Of a stretch of 36,748 bases of DNA, positions 1 through 8,699 are shown piece by piece; position 1 is the stretch's first letter, and each line of letters begins with the position of its first letter. Below the pieces are notes generated by a model. That model was not told the DNA's origin. It made no database searches and saw nothing but the letters and a program-made list of their open reading frames with translations. Source of the DNA: Rhodospirillales bacterium (GTDB taxonomy: Bacteria; Pseudomonadota; Alphaproteobacteria; Kiloniellales; JAKSDN01); the NCBI GenBank assembly GCA_029859805.1, contig JAOUCL010000015.1, positions 1 through 36,748 on the forward strand. Reading direction: 5' to 3'. A program made the translations under genes and the position numbers.

Positions 1-949
<949 letters not shown>

Positions 950-1010
950 AAAGGCTCTCTCGGCGGCCGGCGAGGCCATTGATCGCGCGCGCGCAATCGG
1001 TATCATCCGC

Positions 1011-1036
1011 CCTGGCGTCGGTCAACCGGCGCCAGG
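1011..1036. promoter_or_regulatory. 26-bp near-perfect palindrome in divergent promoter region
   Basis: Two 12-base arms (1011-1022 and 1025-1036, CCTGGCGTCGGT against ACCGGCGCCAGG) differ at one position, with two bases between them. The site lies between the divergent ABC ATPase and zinc-finger genes, just upstream of the ribosome binding site of the latter. It could be an operator for a dimeric regulator. The loop is too short for an ideal RNA hairpin. Function is inferred from position only. Confidence 0.35.
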
Positions 1037-1054
1037 CGATGAAGGAGGGCGGCC

Positions 1055-1228
1055 ATGGAGCCGGAAGAGACGGTCGACACCGAGGTGCTTTCCTGCGACG
1101 GCGGCGGCGGGGCGCTCGGCCATCCGCTGGTCTATTTGAACATGGAAGGCAAGGGCCGGATCGACTGTCCCTACTGCGGCCGGCGCTTCGTCCTGGCCCA
1201 GGCCGCCGACGAAAAGGCTGCCGAGTAG
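1055..1228 (+). CDS. Small zinc-finger domain protein (zf-CHCC / NDUFS6-like)
   Basis: A 57-residue protein. The start at 1055 is preceded by a strong ribosome binding site, GGAGGG at about 1044-1049. The putative metal ligands are C14, H23, C38 and C41, in the pattern C-(8)-H-(14)-CPYC, followed by GRRFVL. This matches the zf-CHCC family (PF10276) of short alphaproteobacterial proteins related to the complex I accessory subunit NDUFS6. The specific role in bacteria is not settled. The length is normal for the family. It is monocistronic here, with a stem-loop directly downstream at 1245-1282. Confidence 0.88.
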   Translation: MEPEETVDTEVLSCDGGGGALGHPLVYLNMEGKGRIDCPYCGRRFVLAQAADEKAAE

Positions 1229-1244
1229 GCCGCTACGGACGCGA

Positions 1245-1282
1245 CAAGGCCTCCGAGCCGGGGAGAGGGCTCGAAGGCCTTG
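1245..1282. terminator. Stem-loop downstream of zinc-finger gene
   Basis: Arms 1245-1259 and 1268-1282 pair over 15 positions with one mismatch around an 8-base loop. It begins 17 bases after the stop codon at 1226-1228. No T-run follows, so it may be a stability or pausing hairpin rather than a classical intrinsic terminator. Confidence 0.5.
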
Positions 1283-1345
1283 CCGTCGGGCGGGCCTCCC
1301 GGGTGAGCGGAGCGGGCTCCCCGGAGAGGATCGGGCCTCCTTGGG

Positions 1346-1450
1346 TTACGCCACGAGCGCGGCGAAAGAGGTGACGGAGATCAACAGGGTGATGAGGCCG
1401 AAATCGCCACCGGTCTTGCTTCTGTCATAGTGGAACAGGAAATCGAACAT
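1346..1450 (-). CDS. Possible 34-residue single-pass membrane peptide
   Basis: A short open frame reads from ATG 1450-1448 to TAA 1348-1346. It starts MFDFLFHYDRSKTGGDFG and continues into a hydrophobic stretch rich in L, I, V, S and A, ending in ALVA. That gives a charged N-terminus followed by one plausible membrane helix. An AAGG sits about 8 bases upstream of the ATG. Directly upstream is a marked AT-rich segment (about 1451-1580) able to hold a promoter. The family is not recognised. A chance frame cannot be excluded at this length, but composition, start context and promoter-like upstream sequence make it better than random. Confidence 0.4.
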   Translation of the reverse strand: MFDFLFHYDRSKTGGDFGLITLLISVTSFAALVA

Positions 1451-1671
1451 TTTTATTACCTTGATCGACTGTGTCGTTTCATCGGGGGTAGGACGATCAT
1501 ATGGGAATTACAGTATAAAGCAATAAATATACGGTGATAAAATGGTCATACTGAACAATGTAAAGATATTTACTTCGTATTTTAGGTGGAGGCCACGGAT
1601 CTGCGGCTACGGCCCGGGCTGAGCGTGTCGCGCCCTCGACTTGGGCGCCCGCCTGCGGCATCCTGCGCCCC
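1451..1671. other. AT-rich intergenic region upstream of polA
   Basis: From about 1451 to 1585 the sequence is far richer in A and T than anything else in the window (for example TATAAAGCAATAAATATACG near 1514-1533). It separates the small minus-strand frame from polA and probably carries promoters for one or both. No palindrome or coding frame was found in it. The last 80 bases before polA return to normal high GC and contain no strong Shine-Dalgarno sequence. Confidence 0.45.
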
Positions 1672-4437
1672 ATGAGCGCCCCCTCCCCGATCCGCCATCT
1701 CTATCTGGTCGACGGCTCCGGCTACATCTTCCGGGCCTACTTCGCGATCCCGCCGCGCAACGCCTCGGACGGCACGCCGACCAACGCGACCTTCGGCTTC
1801 ACCAACATGCTGATCAAGCTGCTGCGCGAAAGCGACGCCGACGCCGTGGCCGTCATCTTCGACAAGGGCGCCAAGACCTTCCGCAACGACTTCTATCCCG
1901 AGTACAAGGCGCACCGCCCGCCGCCGCCGGAGGACCTGATTCCGCAGTTCGCCATGATCCGCGAGGCGACCCGGGCGTTTTCGCTGCCCTGCATCGAGCT
2001 GGAGAACTACGAGGCCGACGACATCATCGCGACCTATGCGCGCCGGGCGCGGGAGGCCGGTATCGAGGTCACCGTCGTCTCCTCGGACAAGGACCTGATG
2101 CAGCTGGTCGGCGAGGGCGTGACCATGCTGGATCCCATGAAGAACCTGCAGATCGGTCCCGAACAGGTGGTCGAGAAGTTCGGCGTGCCGCCGGACAAGG
2201 TGGTCGAGGTCCAGGCCCTGGCCGGCGATTCCGTGGACAACGTCCCCGGCGTGCCCGGCATCGGCATCAAGACCGCGGCCCAGCTGATCGCCGAATACGG
2301 CGATCTGGAGACGCTGCTGGCCCGCGCCGGAGAGATAAAGCAGCCCAAGCGCCGGGAGAACCTGATCGAGCACGCCGAGCTGGCCCGGGTCAGCCGCCGC
2401 CTCGTCGAGCTGGAGGACGACGCCCCGGTGGAGGTGTCGCTCGAGGACTTCGCGCTCCAGGAGCCCGACCCGGAGGTCCTGCGCGCCTTCCTGGAGCGCT
2501 ACGAGTTCCGCTCGGTGCTTACACGCCTGGCCGACAAGCTGGGCGCGCCCCCCGCCGAGGCCGCGCCGCCCCCCGCCGAGGCGGCCTACAAGCTGATCCG
2601 CGACCTGAAGGCGCTGGAGGCCTGGGTCGCGGACGCCACGGCCGCGGGCCTGGTCGCGGTCGATACCGAGACGACCAGCCTGGACGCCATGCGCGCCCGG
2701 CTGGTCGGCGTCTCGCTGGCGCTGACGCCGGGCCGGGCCTGCTACATCCCGCTCGCCCACAGGCCGCCGGGCGGCGACGGCGAGCTGGACTTGGGCGGCG
2801 GCGGCGATCTTCTGGAGGGCCAGATTCCGCTGGAGCGGGCGCTGGCGGCCCTCAAGCCCCTGCTCGAGGATCCCTCCGTGCTCAAAATCGGCCAGAACCT
2901 AAAGTACGACATGGTCGTGCTGGCCAAGTACGGGGTCGAGGTCGCGCCGCTCGACGACACCATGCTGCTCAGCTACGTGCTCGAAGGCGGCCTGCACGGC
3001 CACGGCATGGACGAGCTGGCCGAGCTGCACCTGGGCCACCGGACGATCAAGTTCGCCGAGGTGGCCGGCAGCGGGAAGGGCCGGGTGACCTTCGACAAGG
3101 TGGCGCTCGACAAGGCGCTCGACTATGCGGCGGAGGACGCGGACGTCACCCTGCGCCTGCACCAGGCCCTCAAGCCGCGCCTGCTGGCCGAGCGCATGAC
3201 GACGGTCTACGAGACCCTCGAGCGCCCGCTGGTTCCGGTGCTGGCCGCGATGGAGACCGCCGGCATCAAGGTCGACCGCGACCAGCTCCGCCGTCTCTCC
3301 AACGACTTCGCCCAGCGCGCCGGTGAGCTGGAATCCGAGATCCACGGGCTGGCCGGCCGTCCCTTTACGATCGGCTCGCCCAAGCAGCTGGGCGAAGTGC
3401 TGTTCGACGAGCTGGGCCTGGAGGGCGGCGGCAGGAAGACGAAGACGGGCGCCTATGCGACCGGCGCCGAGGTGCTCCAGGGCCTGGCCGCTCTGGGCCA
3501 CGACCTACCGGCGCGCGTGCTCGACTGGCGCCAGCTGACCAAGCTGAAGAGCACCTACACCGACGCCCTGCAGGAGCAGATCGACCCTGCGACCGGCCGC
3601 GTCCACACCTCGTTCAGCCAGGCCGTCGCCTCGACCGGACGACTGTCGTCCAACGACCCCAACCTGCAGAACATCCCGGTCCGCACCGAGGAAGGCCGCA
3701 AGATCCGCCGCGCCTTCGTCGCCGAACAGGGCCATCGGCTGCTCTCGGTCGACTACAGCCAGATCGAGCTGCGCCTGGCCGCCCACATCGCCGAGGTGGA
3801 TGCGTTGAAGGACGCCTTCCACGAGGGCCAGGACATCCACGCGATTACCGCGAGCCAGGTCTTTGGCGTGCCGGTCGCGGGCATGGACCCCATGGTCCGC
3901 CGCCAGGCCAAGGCGATCAACTTCGGCATCATCTACGGCATCTCGCCCTTCGGCCTCGCCCAGAACCTCGGGATCGCGCAAGGCGACGCCAAGGCCTACA
4001 TCGAGGCCTACTTCCAGCGCTATCCGGGCATCAAGGACTACATGGAGCGCACGAAGGCGCTCTGCCGTGAGCAGGGCTATGTCACGACGCTCTTCGGCCG
4101 CAAGGTGCATATGCCCGGCATCAAGGACAAGAACCCCGCGAGGCGCAACTTCTCGGAACGCGCGGCGATCAACGCCCCGATCCAGGGCGCCGCCGCCGAC
4201 ATCATCAAGCGCGCCATGATCCGCGTTCCGAAGGCCCTCGCCGAGGCCAAGCTCTCGGCCCGGATGCTCCTCCAGGTCCACGACGAGCTCCTCTTCGAGG
4301 TCCCGGAGGCCGAGCTCGACGAGACCTCGGCCGTCGTGCGCCAGGTCATGGAAGGCGCCGCCGTCCCGGCGGTCGAGCTCTCGGTCCCTCTCGTCGCCGA
4401 CGCCGGCATCGGCGACACCTGGGCCGAGGCGCATTAG
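1672..4437 (+). CDS. polA: DNA polymerase I
   Basis: A 921-residue three-domain family A polymerase for gap filling, Okazaki fragment processing and repair. The N-terminal 5'-3' exonuclease (residues 1 to about 290) begins HLYLVDGSGYIFRAYF and has the helix-hairpin-helix GVPGIGIKTA. The proofreading domain (about 310-500) keeps its acidic residues: DTETTSLD near 330, NLKYD, and YAAEDADVT. The polymerase domain has motif A SVDYSQIELRL (about 691), the O-helix RRQAKAINFGIIYG (about 742) and motif C VHDELLFEVP (about 868). Length is normal. The start at 1672 fits the conserved N-terminus although no strong ribosome binding site precedes it. All three activities should be intact. Confidence 0.98.
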   Translation: MSAPSPIRHLYLVDGSGYIFRAYFAIPPRNASDGTPTNATFGFTNMLIKLLRESDADAVAVIFDKGAKTFRNDFYPEYKAHRPPPPEDLIPQFAMIREATRAFSLPCIELENYEADDIIATYARRAREAGIEVTVVSSDKDLMQLVGEGVTMLDPMKNLQIGPEQVVEKFGVPPDKVVEVQALAGDSVDNVPGVPGIGIKTAAQLIAEYGDLETLLARAGEIKQPKRRENLIEHAELARVSRRLVELEDDAPVEVSLEDFALQEPDPEVLRAFLERYEFRSVLTRLADKLGAPPAEAAPPPAEAAYKLIRDLKALEAWVADATAAGLVAVDTETTSLDAMRARLVGVSLALTPGRACYIPLAHRPPGGDGELDLGGGGDLLEGQIPLERALAALKPLLEDPSVLKIGQNLKYDMVVLAKYGVEVAPLDDTMLLSYVLEGGLHGHGMDELAELHLGHRTIKFAEVAGSGKGRVTFDKVALDKALDYAAEDADVTLRLHQALKPRLLAERMTTVYETLERPLVPVLAAMETAGIKVDRDQLRRLSNDFAQRAGELESEIHGLAGRPFTIGSPKQLGEVLFDELGLEGGGRKTKTGAYATGAEVLQGLAALGHDLPARVLDWRQLTKLKSTYTDALQEQIDPATGRVHTSFSQAVASTGRLSSNDPNLQNIPVRTEEGRKIRRAFVAEQGHRLLSVDYSQIELRLAAHIAEVDALKDAFHEGQDIHAITASQVFGVPVAGMDPMVRRQAKAINFGIIYGISPFGLAQNLGIAQGDAKAYIEAYFQRYPGIKDYMERTKALCREQGYVTTLFGRKVHMPGIKDKNPARRNFSERAAINAPIQGAAADIIKRAMIRVPKALAEAKLSARMLLQVHDELLFEVPEAELDETSAVVRQVMEGAAVPAVELSVPLVADAGIGDTWAEAH

Positions 4438-4451
4438 GGGCGGTGGTTGTC

Positions 4452-4469
4452 CTGATCATCCATGATCAG
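4452..4469. promoter_or_regulatory. Perfect 8+8 bp palindrome between polA and lipoprotein gene
   Basis: CTGATCAT, two bases, then ATGATCAG, located 15 bases after the polA stop. It may be an operator for the following gene or part of a weak polA terminator. No T-run follows. Confidence 0.3.
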
Positions 4470-4567
4470 CGGTCTCGATATCTGCTAGGTGGAATGGCGA
4501 CGTGAAATGTCGGTTATGTCGGTTGTTGCATCGAAGCCGTGAAGCGGACGGTTGGGAAGGAGGCAAT

Positions 4568-5281
4568 ATGAAACGGCTAATCACCGCTTTGTTGGTCACT
4601 GCACTGGTCGGCTGCACGAGCGCGCCCGTCCTGGACAGCGATTCGAATAGCTTTGCGGAGCGACTGGTCGCTTACCAGTCGGCGGCCTGCTGTGTCGCGA
4701 TCCAGGAAATGACGGTGGAGCCACTGAAGGAGAGCAGTCTCGTTGCCTTCAGCATGGAAGAGAACGTTGAGAAGGTCAGCTTGCCGACGGGACCCAGCCT
4801 CTACAAAGCCATAAAGCTCCCCGATGAGAAGGTCACATACTATTTCAAGCTTCGAAGCCTGGTTCTCGAGGACGAGCAGACCAAACAGAAGGCGGCTGTC
4901 CTGCCGGTGGTCGCTGTCCTGAACGACGATTTCTCGCTGTCGCGACTCTCGACTTTGCAGAATCTCTCATATGACCATTGGACGGTGTGGCATCCATATG
5001 ATCACTTCAACATTTACATAAAGGTGGACCGCCAGGCGAACCCGACTGAGCGCTATGTCCTGATTTTCACGCCAGCGGCGCTGTTGGACAAAGAGATGAG
5101 CTACTCACGGTCCCCCAGCACTTGGAATCTCACCGTACCGAGCGGCGGCGCACTAACGACCTACCCCGTACAAAGCCGCGGCATCAAGTTCGATCTTCGC
5201 GCGCTGCCCACCGGTTCGCTGACCATCGAGCACATCACGAATCCGCTAAACAAGCCCTACGACTACGTAATCCGATTCTAG
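4568..5281 (+). CDS. Lipoprotein, possibly MalM-like
   Basis: A 237-residue protein. The start at 4568 is set by the strong AAGGAGG at about 4557-4563; longer in-frame starts lack such a site. The N-terminus MKRLITALLVTALVGC is a typical lipoprotein signal with lipobox LVGC and lipidated C16. The mature part has a CC pair soon after the N-terminus, a G-x-S-L-Y-K-A-I-K-L-P segment and a later P-V-V-A-V-L-N-D-D-F segment. This resembles the layout of MalM, a periplasmic protein of unknown function from maltose operons, but the match is from memory and weak. No maltose genes are nearby. Codon use and GC are clearly lower than in polA, suggesting recent acquisition. It lies directly next to a transposase element. 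Confidence 0.75.
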   Translation: MKRLITALLVTALVGCTSAPVLDSDSNSFAERLVAYQSAACCVAIQEMTVEPLKESSLVAFSMEENVEKVSLPTGPSLYKAIKLPDEKVTYYFKLRSLVLEDEQTKQKAAVLPVVAVLNDDFSLSRLSTLQNLSYDHWTVWHPYDHFNIYIKVDRQANPTERYVLIFTPAALLDKEMSYSRSPSTWNLTVPSGGALTTYPVQSRGIKFDLRALPTGSLTIEHITNPLNKPYDYVIRF

Positions 5282-5345
5282 AACCAGAAGGGGTCAACCG
5301 AAGGGGTCAGGTCTCGTTTTAACCGAAGGGGTCAGGTCTCGTTTT
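5282..5345. repeat. Tandem 25-bp repeats at left end of RAYT element
   Basis: Two identical 25-base units (5296-5320 and 5321-5345, containing GGGGTCAGGTCTCGTTTT) are preceded by a 14-base partial unit at 5282-5295. The same motif, inverted and with one change, lies on the other side of the transposase gene at 6353-6372. Such motifs typically flank REP-associated tyrosine transposases. Confidence 0.85.
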
Positions 5346-5353
5346 AATATTTT

Positions 5354-6325
5354 TTACGACTGCTCCAGCTCTCGCCGGATCCGCTTCACCCGCCGGGCCA
5401 GCGCCGGGTCCTGGGCGACCTCCCGCCGGAAGCGGCCCACGGCGCTCGAGGCGCCGGCGGTGTGGCCGAAGCCGAAGGCCTCGGCGATGGCCGCGAGCGG
5501 GTGGCCGCCCAGGGTCCGCGCCAGGCCGATGGCGGCGTCGCGCGCCGGGTTGCGCTTGCCGCGGCCGCGGGTCGGGGTGAGCAGGCTCTTGCGCGGCTGA
5601 CCGAACTCCGCCGCCGTGGCCGCGATGATCCGCGCCAGGCTCGGCACGTCAAGGCGTCGGCGCAGCGCCGCCTCGGGCTGGACGCGCGCCTTGGCAAGGC
5701 GCCGCGCGACCTCCTGCCGGAAGGCCCGGCCGCCCAGCACCGGCTCGAGCCGGCCGCGCCGATAGAAGGCGGCCGTGTCCTCGTCCAGCCCCTCGGCCAC
5801 GAAGGCGCGGTAGCGCTCGCGCGCGCCGCGCTTGCCGAAGCCGGCCAGCGTCGCCTCCAGGTGCAGCCACTCGGGCGCCGCCACGCGCCCCAGATAGGCC
5901 GGATAGCTCGACCAGCGCCAGGCCTCGGGCCGGCGCACCAGGCCGGCCATCACCGGGTTCAGGTGGATGTAGCGGCCGACGGCGGCGAGATGCGCCTCGG
6001 CCTCGATCAGCACCGCCTTGTAGCGGCCGCGGAAGATCGGCCCGTCGCGCCGGGCCAGGCGGTTGGCGCGCTGGGTGAAGAGCCCGCCCAGGTGGCGCAT
6101 GGCCCGGCCCAGGTTGCCGCGCGGCGTGCGCAGCAGCAGGTGGTAGTGGTTGCCCATGAGGCAGTAGGCGTGGGTCTCGACCCCGAAGGTCTCGTCGAGC
6201 TCGCCCAGCAGGTCGAGGAAGAGCCGCCCCTCGGCCGGCCCGCGGAAGACCTGCCGGCGCCCGGCGCCGCGGTTCATCACGTGATACCAGGCGCCCTCGT
6301 ACTCGATGCGCAGCGGCCGTGACAT
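5354..6325 (-). CDS. REP-associated tyrosine transposase (Y1, IS200-like)
   Basis: A 323-residue Y1 HUH nuclease of the TnpA-REP group. The N-terminal catalytic domain starts MSRPLRIEYEGAWYHVMNRG. It carries the two metal-binding histidines in GNHYHLLL (H60 and H62) and a candidate nucleophile Y119 in GRYIHLNPVMAGLV. The C-terminal extension (about 225-323) contains a helix-turn-helix-like segment as in the subgroup with a DnaA C-terminal-like domain. The family processes single-stranded DNA at REP-type hairpins. All catalytic residues are present and the frame is intact, so it may be active. The start is the ATG at 6325. A decayed second copy of its 5' end lies 0.7 kb to the right. Confidence 0.93.
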   Translation of the reverse strand: MSRPLRIEYEGAWYHVMNRGAGRRQVFRGPAEGRLFLDLLGELDETFGVETHAYCLMGNHYHLLLRTPRGNLGRAMRHLGGLFTQRANRLARRDGPIFRGRYKAVLIEAEAHLAAVGRYIHLNPVMAGLVRRPEAWRWSSYPAYLGRVAAPEWLHLEATLAGFGKRGARERYRAFVAEGLDEDTAAFYRRGRLEPVLGGRAFRQEVARRLAKARVQPEAALRRRLDVPSLARIIAATAAEFGQPRKSLLTPTRGRGKRNPARDAAIGLARTLGGHPLAAIAEAFGFGHTAGASSAVGRFRREVAQDPALARRVKRIRRELEQS

Positions 6326-6527
6326 GGGGGCAAGGCTAACCGAGAAAAGGACTTAAAACAAGACCTGACCCCATCTTCCATCTTGGAGGCATGATCGCGC
6401 GGTCGGGCCGGCGTCGGCTCCGACCCACGGGCCAATCAGCGCTCGGCAGTCCGGTGCCGGTTCGGGTATGATCCCGTTTGCACCACAGCCTGGCGCGAAG
6501 CCGCGCGCGCTGGCGAGAACCCCAGAC

Positions 6528-6533
6528 AGGAGG
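6528..6533 (+). promoter_or_regulatory. Ribosome binding site deciding the DUF454 start
   Basis: AGGAGG lies 10 bases before the ATG at 6544. This supports that start over an in-frame ATG at 6478 that would add 22 unconserved, Arg-rich residues. Confidence 0.7.
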
Positions 6534-6543
6534 TCAAGGCCGG

Positions 6544-6957
6544 ATGCCGTCACAGTTGCCGATCCCGGGCTACGCACGCTGGGCCTACTTCGGCCTCGGC
6601 TGGCTGTTCTTCGGCCTCGGCGTGCTGGGCGCCTTCTTGCCGGTGCTGCCGACCACGCCGCTCATGATCGTCGCTCTCTGGGCGTTCTCCAAGAGCTCGA
6701 CGACCTTCCAGCGCTGGCTCTATACCCACCGGGTGTTCGGGCCGCCGCTGCAGCGCTGGCAGCAATACCGGGTGATATCGCCCACAGCGAAGCTGGCCGC
6801 GGTCGGCGCGATGGCGGCGAGCCTCGGCTATCTCGCCGCCTTCACGGCCGCGCCGCTGGCGCTGCTGCTCGTCACCGGCGGCCTGATGCTGGCGGCGGCC
6901 TGGTACATCCTCTCTCGTCCCAGCAGGCCGCCCGCCGCCGAGCGCAGCGCCCCCTGA
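6544..6957 (+). CDS. YbaN family (DUF454) inner-membrane protein
   Basis: A 137-residue protein with the DUF454 hallmark, GWLFFGLGVLGAFLPVLPTT followed by PLMIVALWAFSKSS. It has a hydrophobic hairpin near the N-terminus (about residues 13-50), a basic middle segment (RWLYTHRVFGPPLQRWQQYR) and two more hydrophobic helices (about 80-120). The family is widespread, sits in the cytoplasmic membrane and has no firmly established function. The start at 6544 is chosen for its AGGAGG. The gene is sandwiched between an intact RAYT element and a RAYT remnant. The stop at 6955-6957 lies two bases from the remnant, so the last few residues may have been reshaped by that insertion. Confidence 0.9.
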   Translation: MPSQLPIPGYARWAYFGLGWLFFGLGVLGAFLPVLPTTPLMIVALWAFSKSSTTFQRWLYTHRVFGPPLQRWQQYRVISPTAKLAAVGAMAASLGYLAAFTAAPLALLLVTGGLMLAAAWYILSRPSRPPAAERSAP

Positions 6958-6958
6958 A

Positions 6959-7099
6959 CGGCCCGCCCGCGGAAGACCCGCCGGCGCCCGGCGCCGCGGT
7001 TCGTCACGTGATGCCAGATGCCCTCGTACTCGTTGCGCAGCGGACGCGACCTGCGGAGAAGGCTGGTCGAAAAAAACAATTAAAACAAGACCCGACCCC
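6959..7099 (-). pseudogene. Remnant of a second RAYT transposase (5' end only)
   Basis: Bases 6959-7052 closely match the first 31 or so codons of the intact transposase at 5354-6325, in the same orientation (minus strand SRPLRNEYEGIWHHVTNRGA). The start codon has decayed from ATG to AGG (7052-7050), and homology stops abruptly at about 6959. The flanking motif TTAAAACAAGACCCGACCCC survives at 7080-7099. The remainder of the gene is absent. This is an old truncated copy, not a functional gene. Confidence 0.85.
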
Positions 7100-7192
7100 T
7101 TCTTGCCCCTTCTTGCAGGTTCGGCACCGCCTGGACTCGACAGTCGCGCGCCGCGGCATTATCGTCCGCGGGCCGCAACGGAAGGGCCCGCC

Positions 7193-7375
7193 ATGCCGCT
7201 TTGGCAGCGCATTGGGATTACGCTCGTCGCAATCGTCGCGGCAAGCTGGGGCGTCGCGGTGCTGGTCGAGACGCTTCTGGGCCTCGCCGTGCCGAGCTAT
7301 CTGTCCGGCGTCGTCGGCGGCTTGGCCGCGCTGCCGGTCTGGGAGTTCTTGAAGCGCGTCGGCCCGCGCCGCTAA
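7193..7375 (+). CDS. Small hypothetical membrane protein
   Basis: A 60-residue frame starting MPLWQRIGITLVAIVAASWG and ending LPVWEFLKRVGPRR. Two hydrophobic stretches (about residues 7-28 and 33-50) are separated by a short polar turn, with basic residues at both ends, as in a small two-helix inner-membrane protein. GGAAGGG lies about 9 bases before the ATG at 7193. A longer in-frame start at 7103 would overlap the RAYT remnant end and is not favoured. No family is recognised. It converges with the PD40 gene, and a short GC palindrome (7377-7390) lies between the two. Confidence 0.6.
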   Translation: MPLWQRIGITLVAIVAASWGVAVLVETLLGLAVPSYLSGVVGGLAALPVWEFLKRVGPRR

Positions 7376-7400
7376 GCGGCCCCGGGGCCGGTGCCGCAGC

Positions 7401-8567
7401 CTACTGCGGCTGCGGAAAGGTCACGATCCAGTTCTCGACCCACAGCGGCAGCCCGCCCGAGGCGTTGACCGCGACCTGCACGACCAGGCGCCGGCCGTCC
7501 TGGTCCCAGTCGAAATCGGACACCACGTATTGGAAGTTGACCGGATCGCGGTCCTGGTTCATGGCCGTGATCTGGTAGGTCTCCTCGCCCTTTTTCAGGA
7601 ACAGCTCGGTGCGCAGTCCGGATACGCCGACGATTGGCCGCCAGCCGAACGGGCTGCTGGAGTTGTAGGCAAGCGAGGCCCCCGAGGGCGAGTAGGTGGC
7701 ATGTTCGGTCCAGGACGTCGGTTCCTCGGTAAGCCGGGCCGCCGAGGTGCCGGCAATGGTCGCGGCGTAGGAGTCCTGGACGAAGAGCCCGGCGCCCTCC
7801 GGCGTGAAGGAAAAGGTCATCCAGCCCTGCAAGGTCCCGGCGAATCCGTGCGTCTCGTAGAAGCCGGCGCCCGCCGGCTGCAGCGCCGCGTGGCTCGTCA
7901 GCCGGTTCTGGCCGAGGCGTGCGATATCCACGTCCGACCTGTGGATGTGCCAGCGCAGCCACGGGTTCGCCGACCAGAGCTTGGAGGCGAAGATCAGCTG
8001 CGTGCCGAATCGGTTGAAGTGGGGATGCAGGGCGGCCTGGCCGGCCGGGGTGTCGTAGACCTTCTGCGCCTGGGCGCCGTCCTCCTCGAGCATCCACAGA
8101 TCGTTGTTGATGCCCCACGAAGGGTGCTCCTTGAAGCTATCGGTGGAGTGCTCGTTCTCTACCTGAACCAGCAGCAGCTCGCCGCCCAGCGGATACCACT
8201 CCGGCTGGCCGACAAGCTCCCCATAACGGTCGTCGGGCGCGAGATTGCGGGCGAGCTCCAGGCCGGGTGAGTCGCAGGTCACGCAGCGCCGGTCGCTGCC
8301 GTCCGGGTTGATGGTGAAGACCTCGATGCGCCCCGGCGCCACATGCGAGTCGAAGGCGATGCGCTCGTGCTCGCCGCCGCGGTACCACGACACGCGGCCG
8401 CCGTCGCCGGCGATCAGCAGCTCGAAATCGACCCAGCCGATGCCGGTCACGTAGCGCTCATAGCCGATCGGGGCTTCCTGGGCCCGAACCTCCGTGTGGG
8501 TTCCATAGCCGAGCATGACGAGACCACTGGCGACGGCGGCAAGGGCGTTTTCGGTCAATCGTCTCAT
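7401..8567 (-). CDS. Secreted PD40-type beta-propeller protein
   Basis: A 388-residue protein. The start at 8567 is fixed by AAGGAGG a few bases upstream; an in-frame start at 8678 lacks this. A Sec signal peptide ends near VRA-QEAP (residues 29-30), so the protein is predicted periplasmic. The mature part consists of WD40/PD40-like blades as in TolB: IEVFTINPDGSDRRCVTC (CVTC at 95-98), SWGINNDLWMLEEDG, ALHPHFNRFGTQLIFAS, YSPSGASLAYNS and FDWDQDGRRLVVQV. It is clearly paralogous to the lipoprotein at 10001-11191, sharing SWGINNDLW, ALHPHF, YETHGFAG and LRTELFLK. Ligand and partners are unknown. It is the last gene of a three-gene minus-strand cassette. Confidence 0.85.
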   Translation of the reverse strand: MRRLTENALAAVASGLVMLGYGTHTEVRAQEAPIGYERYVTGIGWVDFELLIAGDGGRVSWYRGGEHERIAFDSHVAPGRIEVFTINPDGSDRRCVTCDSPGLELARNLAPDDRYGELVGQPEWYPLGGELLLVQVENEHSTDSFKEHPSWGINNDLWMLEEDGAQAQKVYDTPAGQAALHPHFNRFGTQLIFASKLWSANPWLRWHIHRSDVDIARLGQNRLTSHAALQPAGAGFYETHGFAGTLQGWMTFSFTPEGAGLFVQDSYAATIAGTSAARLTEEPTSWTEHATYSPSGASLAYNSSSPFGWRPIVGVSGLRTELFLKKGEETYQITAMNQDRDPVNFQYVVSDFDWDQDGRRLVVQVAVNASGGLPLWVENWIVTFPQPQ

Positions 8568-8699
8568 CCTGTGTCCTCCTTTTCGACAGCTGCCGCGCCG
8601 ACGGTGCGGGTCTGGCCCCGCGGCGGGCGGTAGACGGTCACGGGTGACGTAACGCCGTCTCGAGTTCGGCGCCGCCAATGGCGTGATAGCAAGCCGGTC

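Larger units (their letters stand above)
5282..6372. mobile_element. RAYT (REP-associated tyrosine transposase) element
   Basis: The element consists of the Y1 transposase gene (5354-6325) bracketed by inverted copies of a GGGGTCAGGTCT(C/T)GTTTTAA motif. Two and a half copies sit on the left and one on the right (6353-6372, reading TTAAAACAAGACCTGACCCC). No target duplication is expected for HUH single-strand transposition. The ends are inferred from the motifs. Confidence 0.75.

Noticed and set aside
5296-5345. Tandem 25-bp repeats considered as a CRISPR array
   Set aside because: The units are directly adjacent with no spacers and equal the RAYT end motif.
7377-7390. GC palindrome CGGCCCCGGGGCCG between convergent genes, considered as a terminator
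   Set aside because: Too short and with no T-run or loop; expected by chance in such GC-rich DNA.
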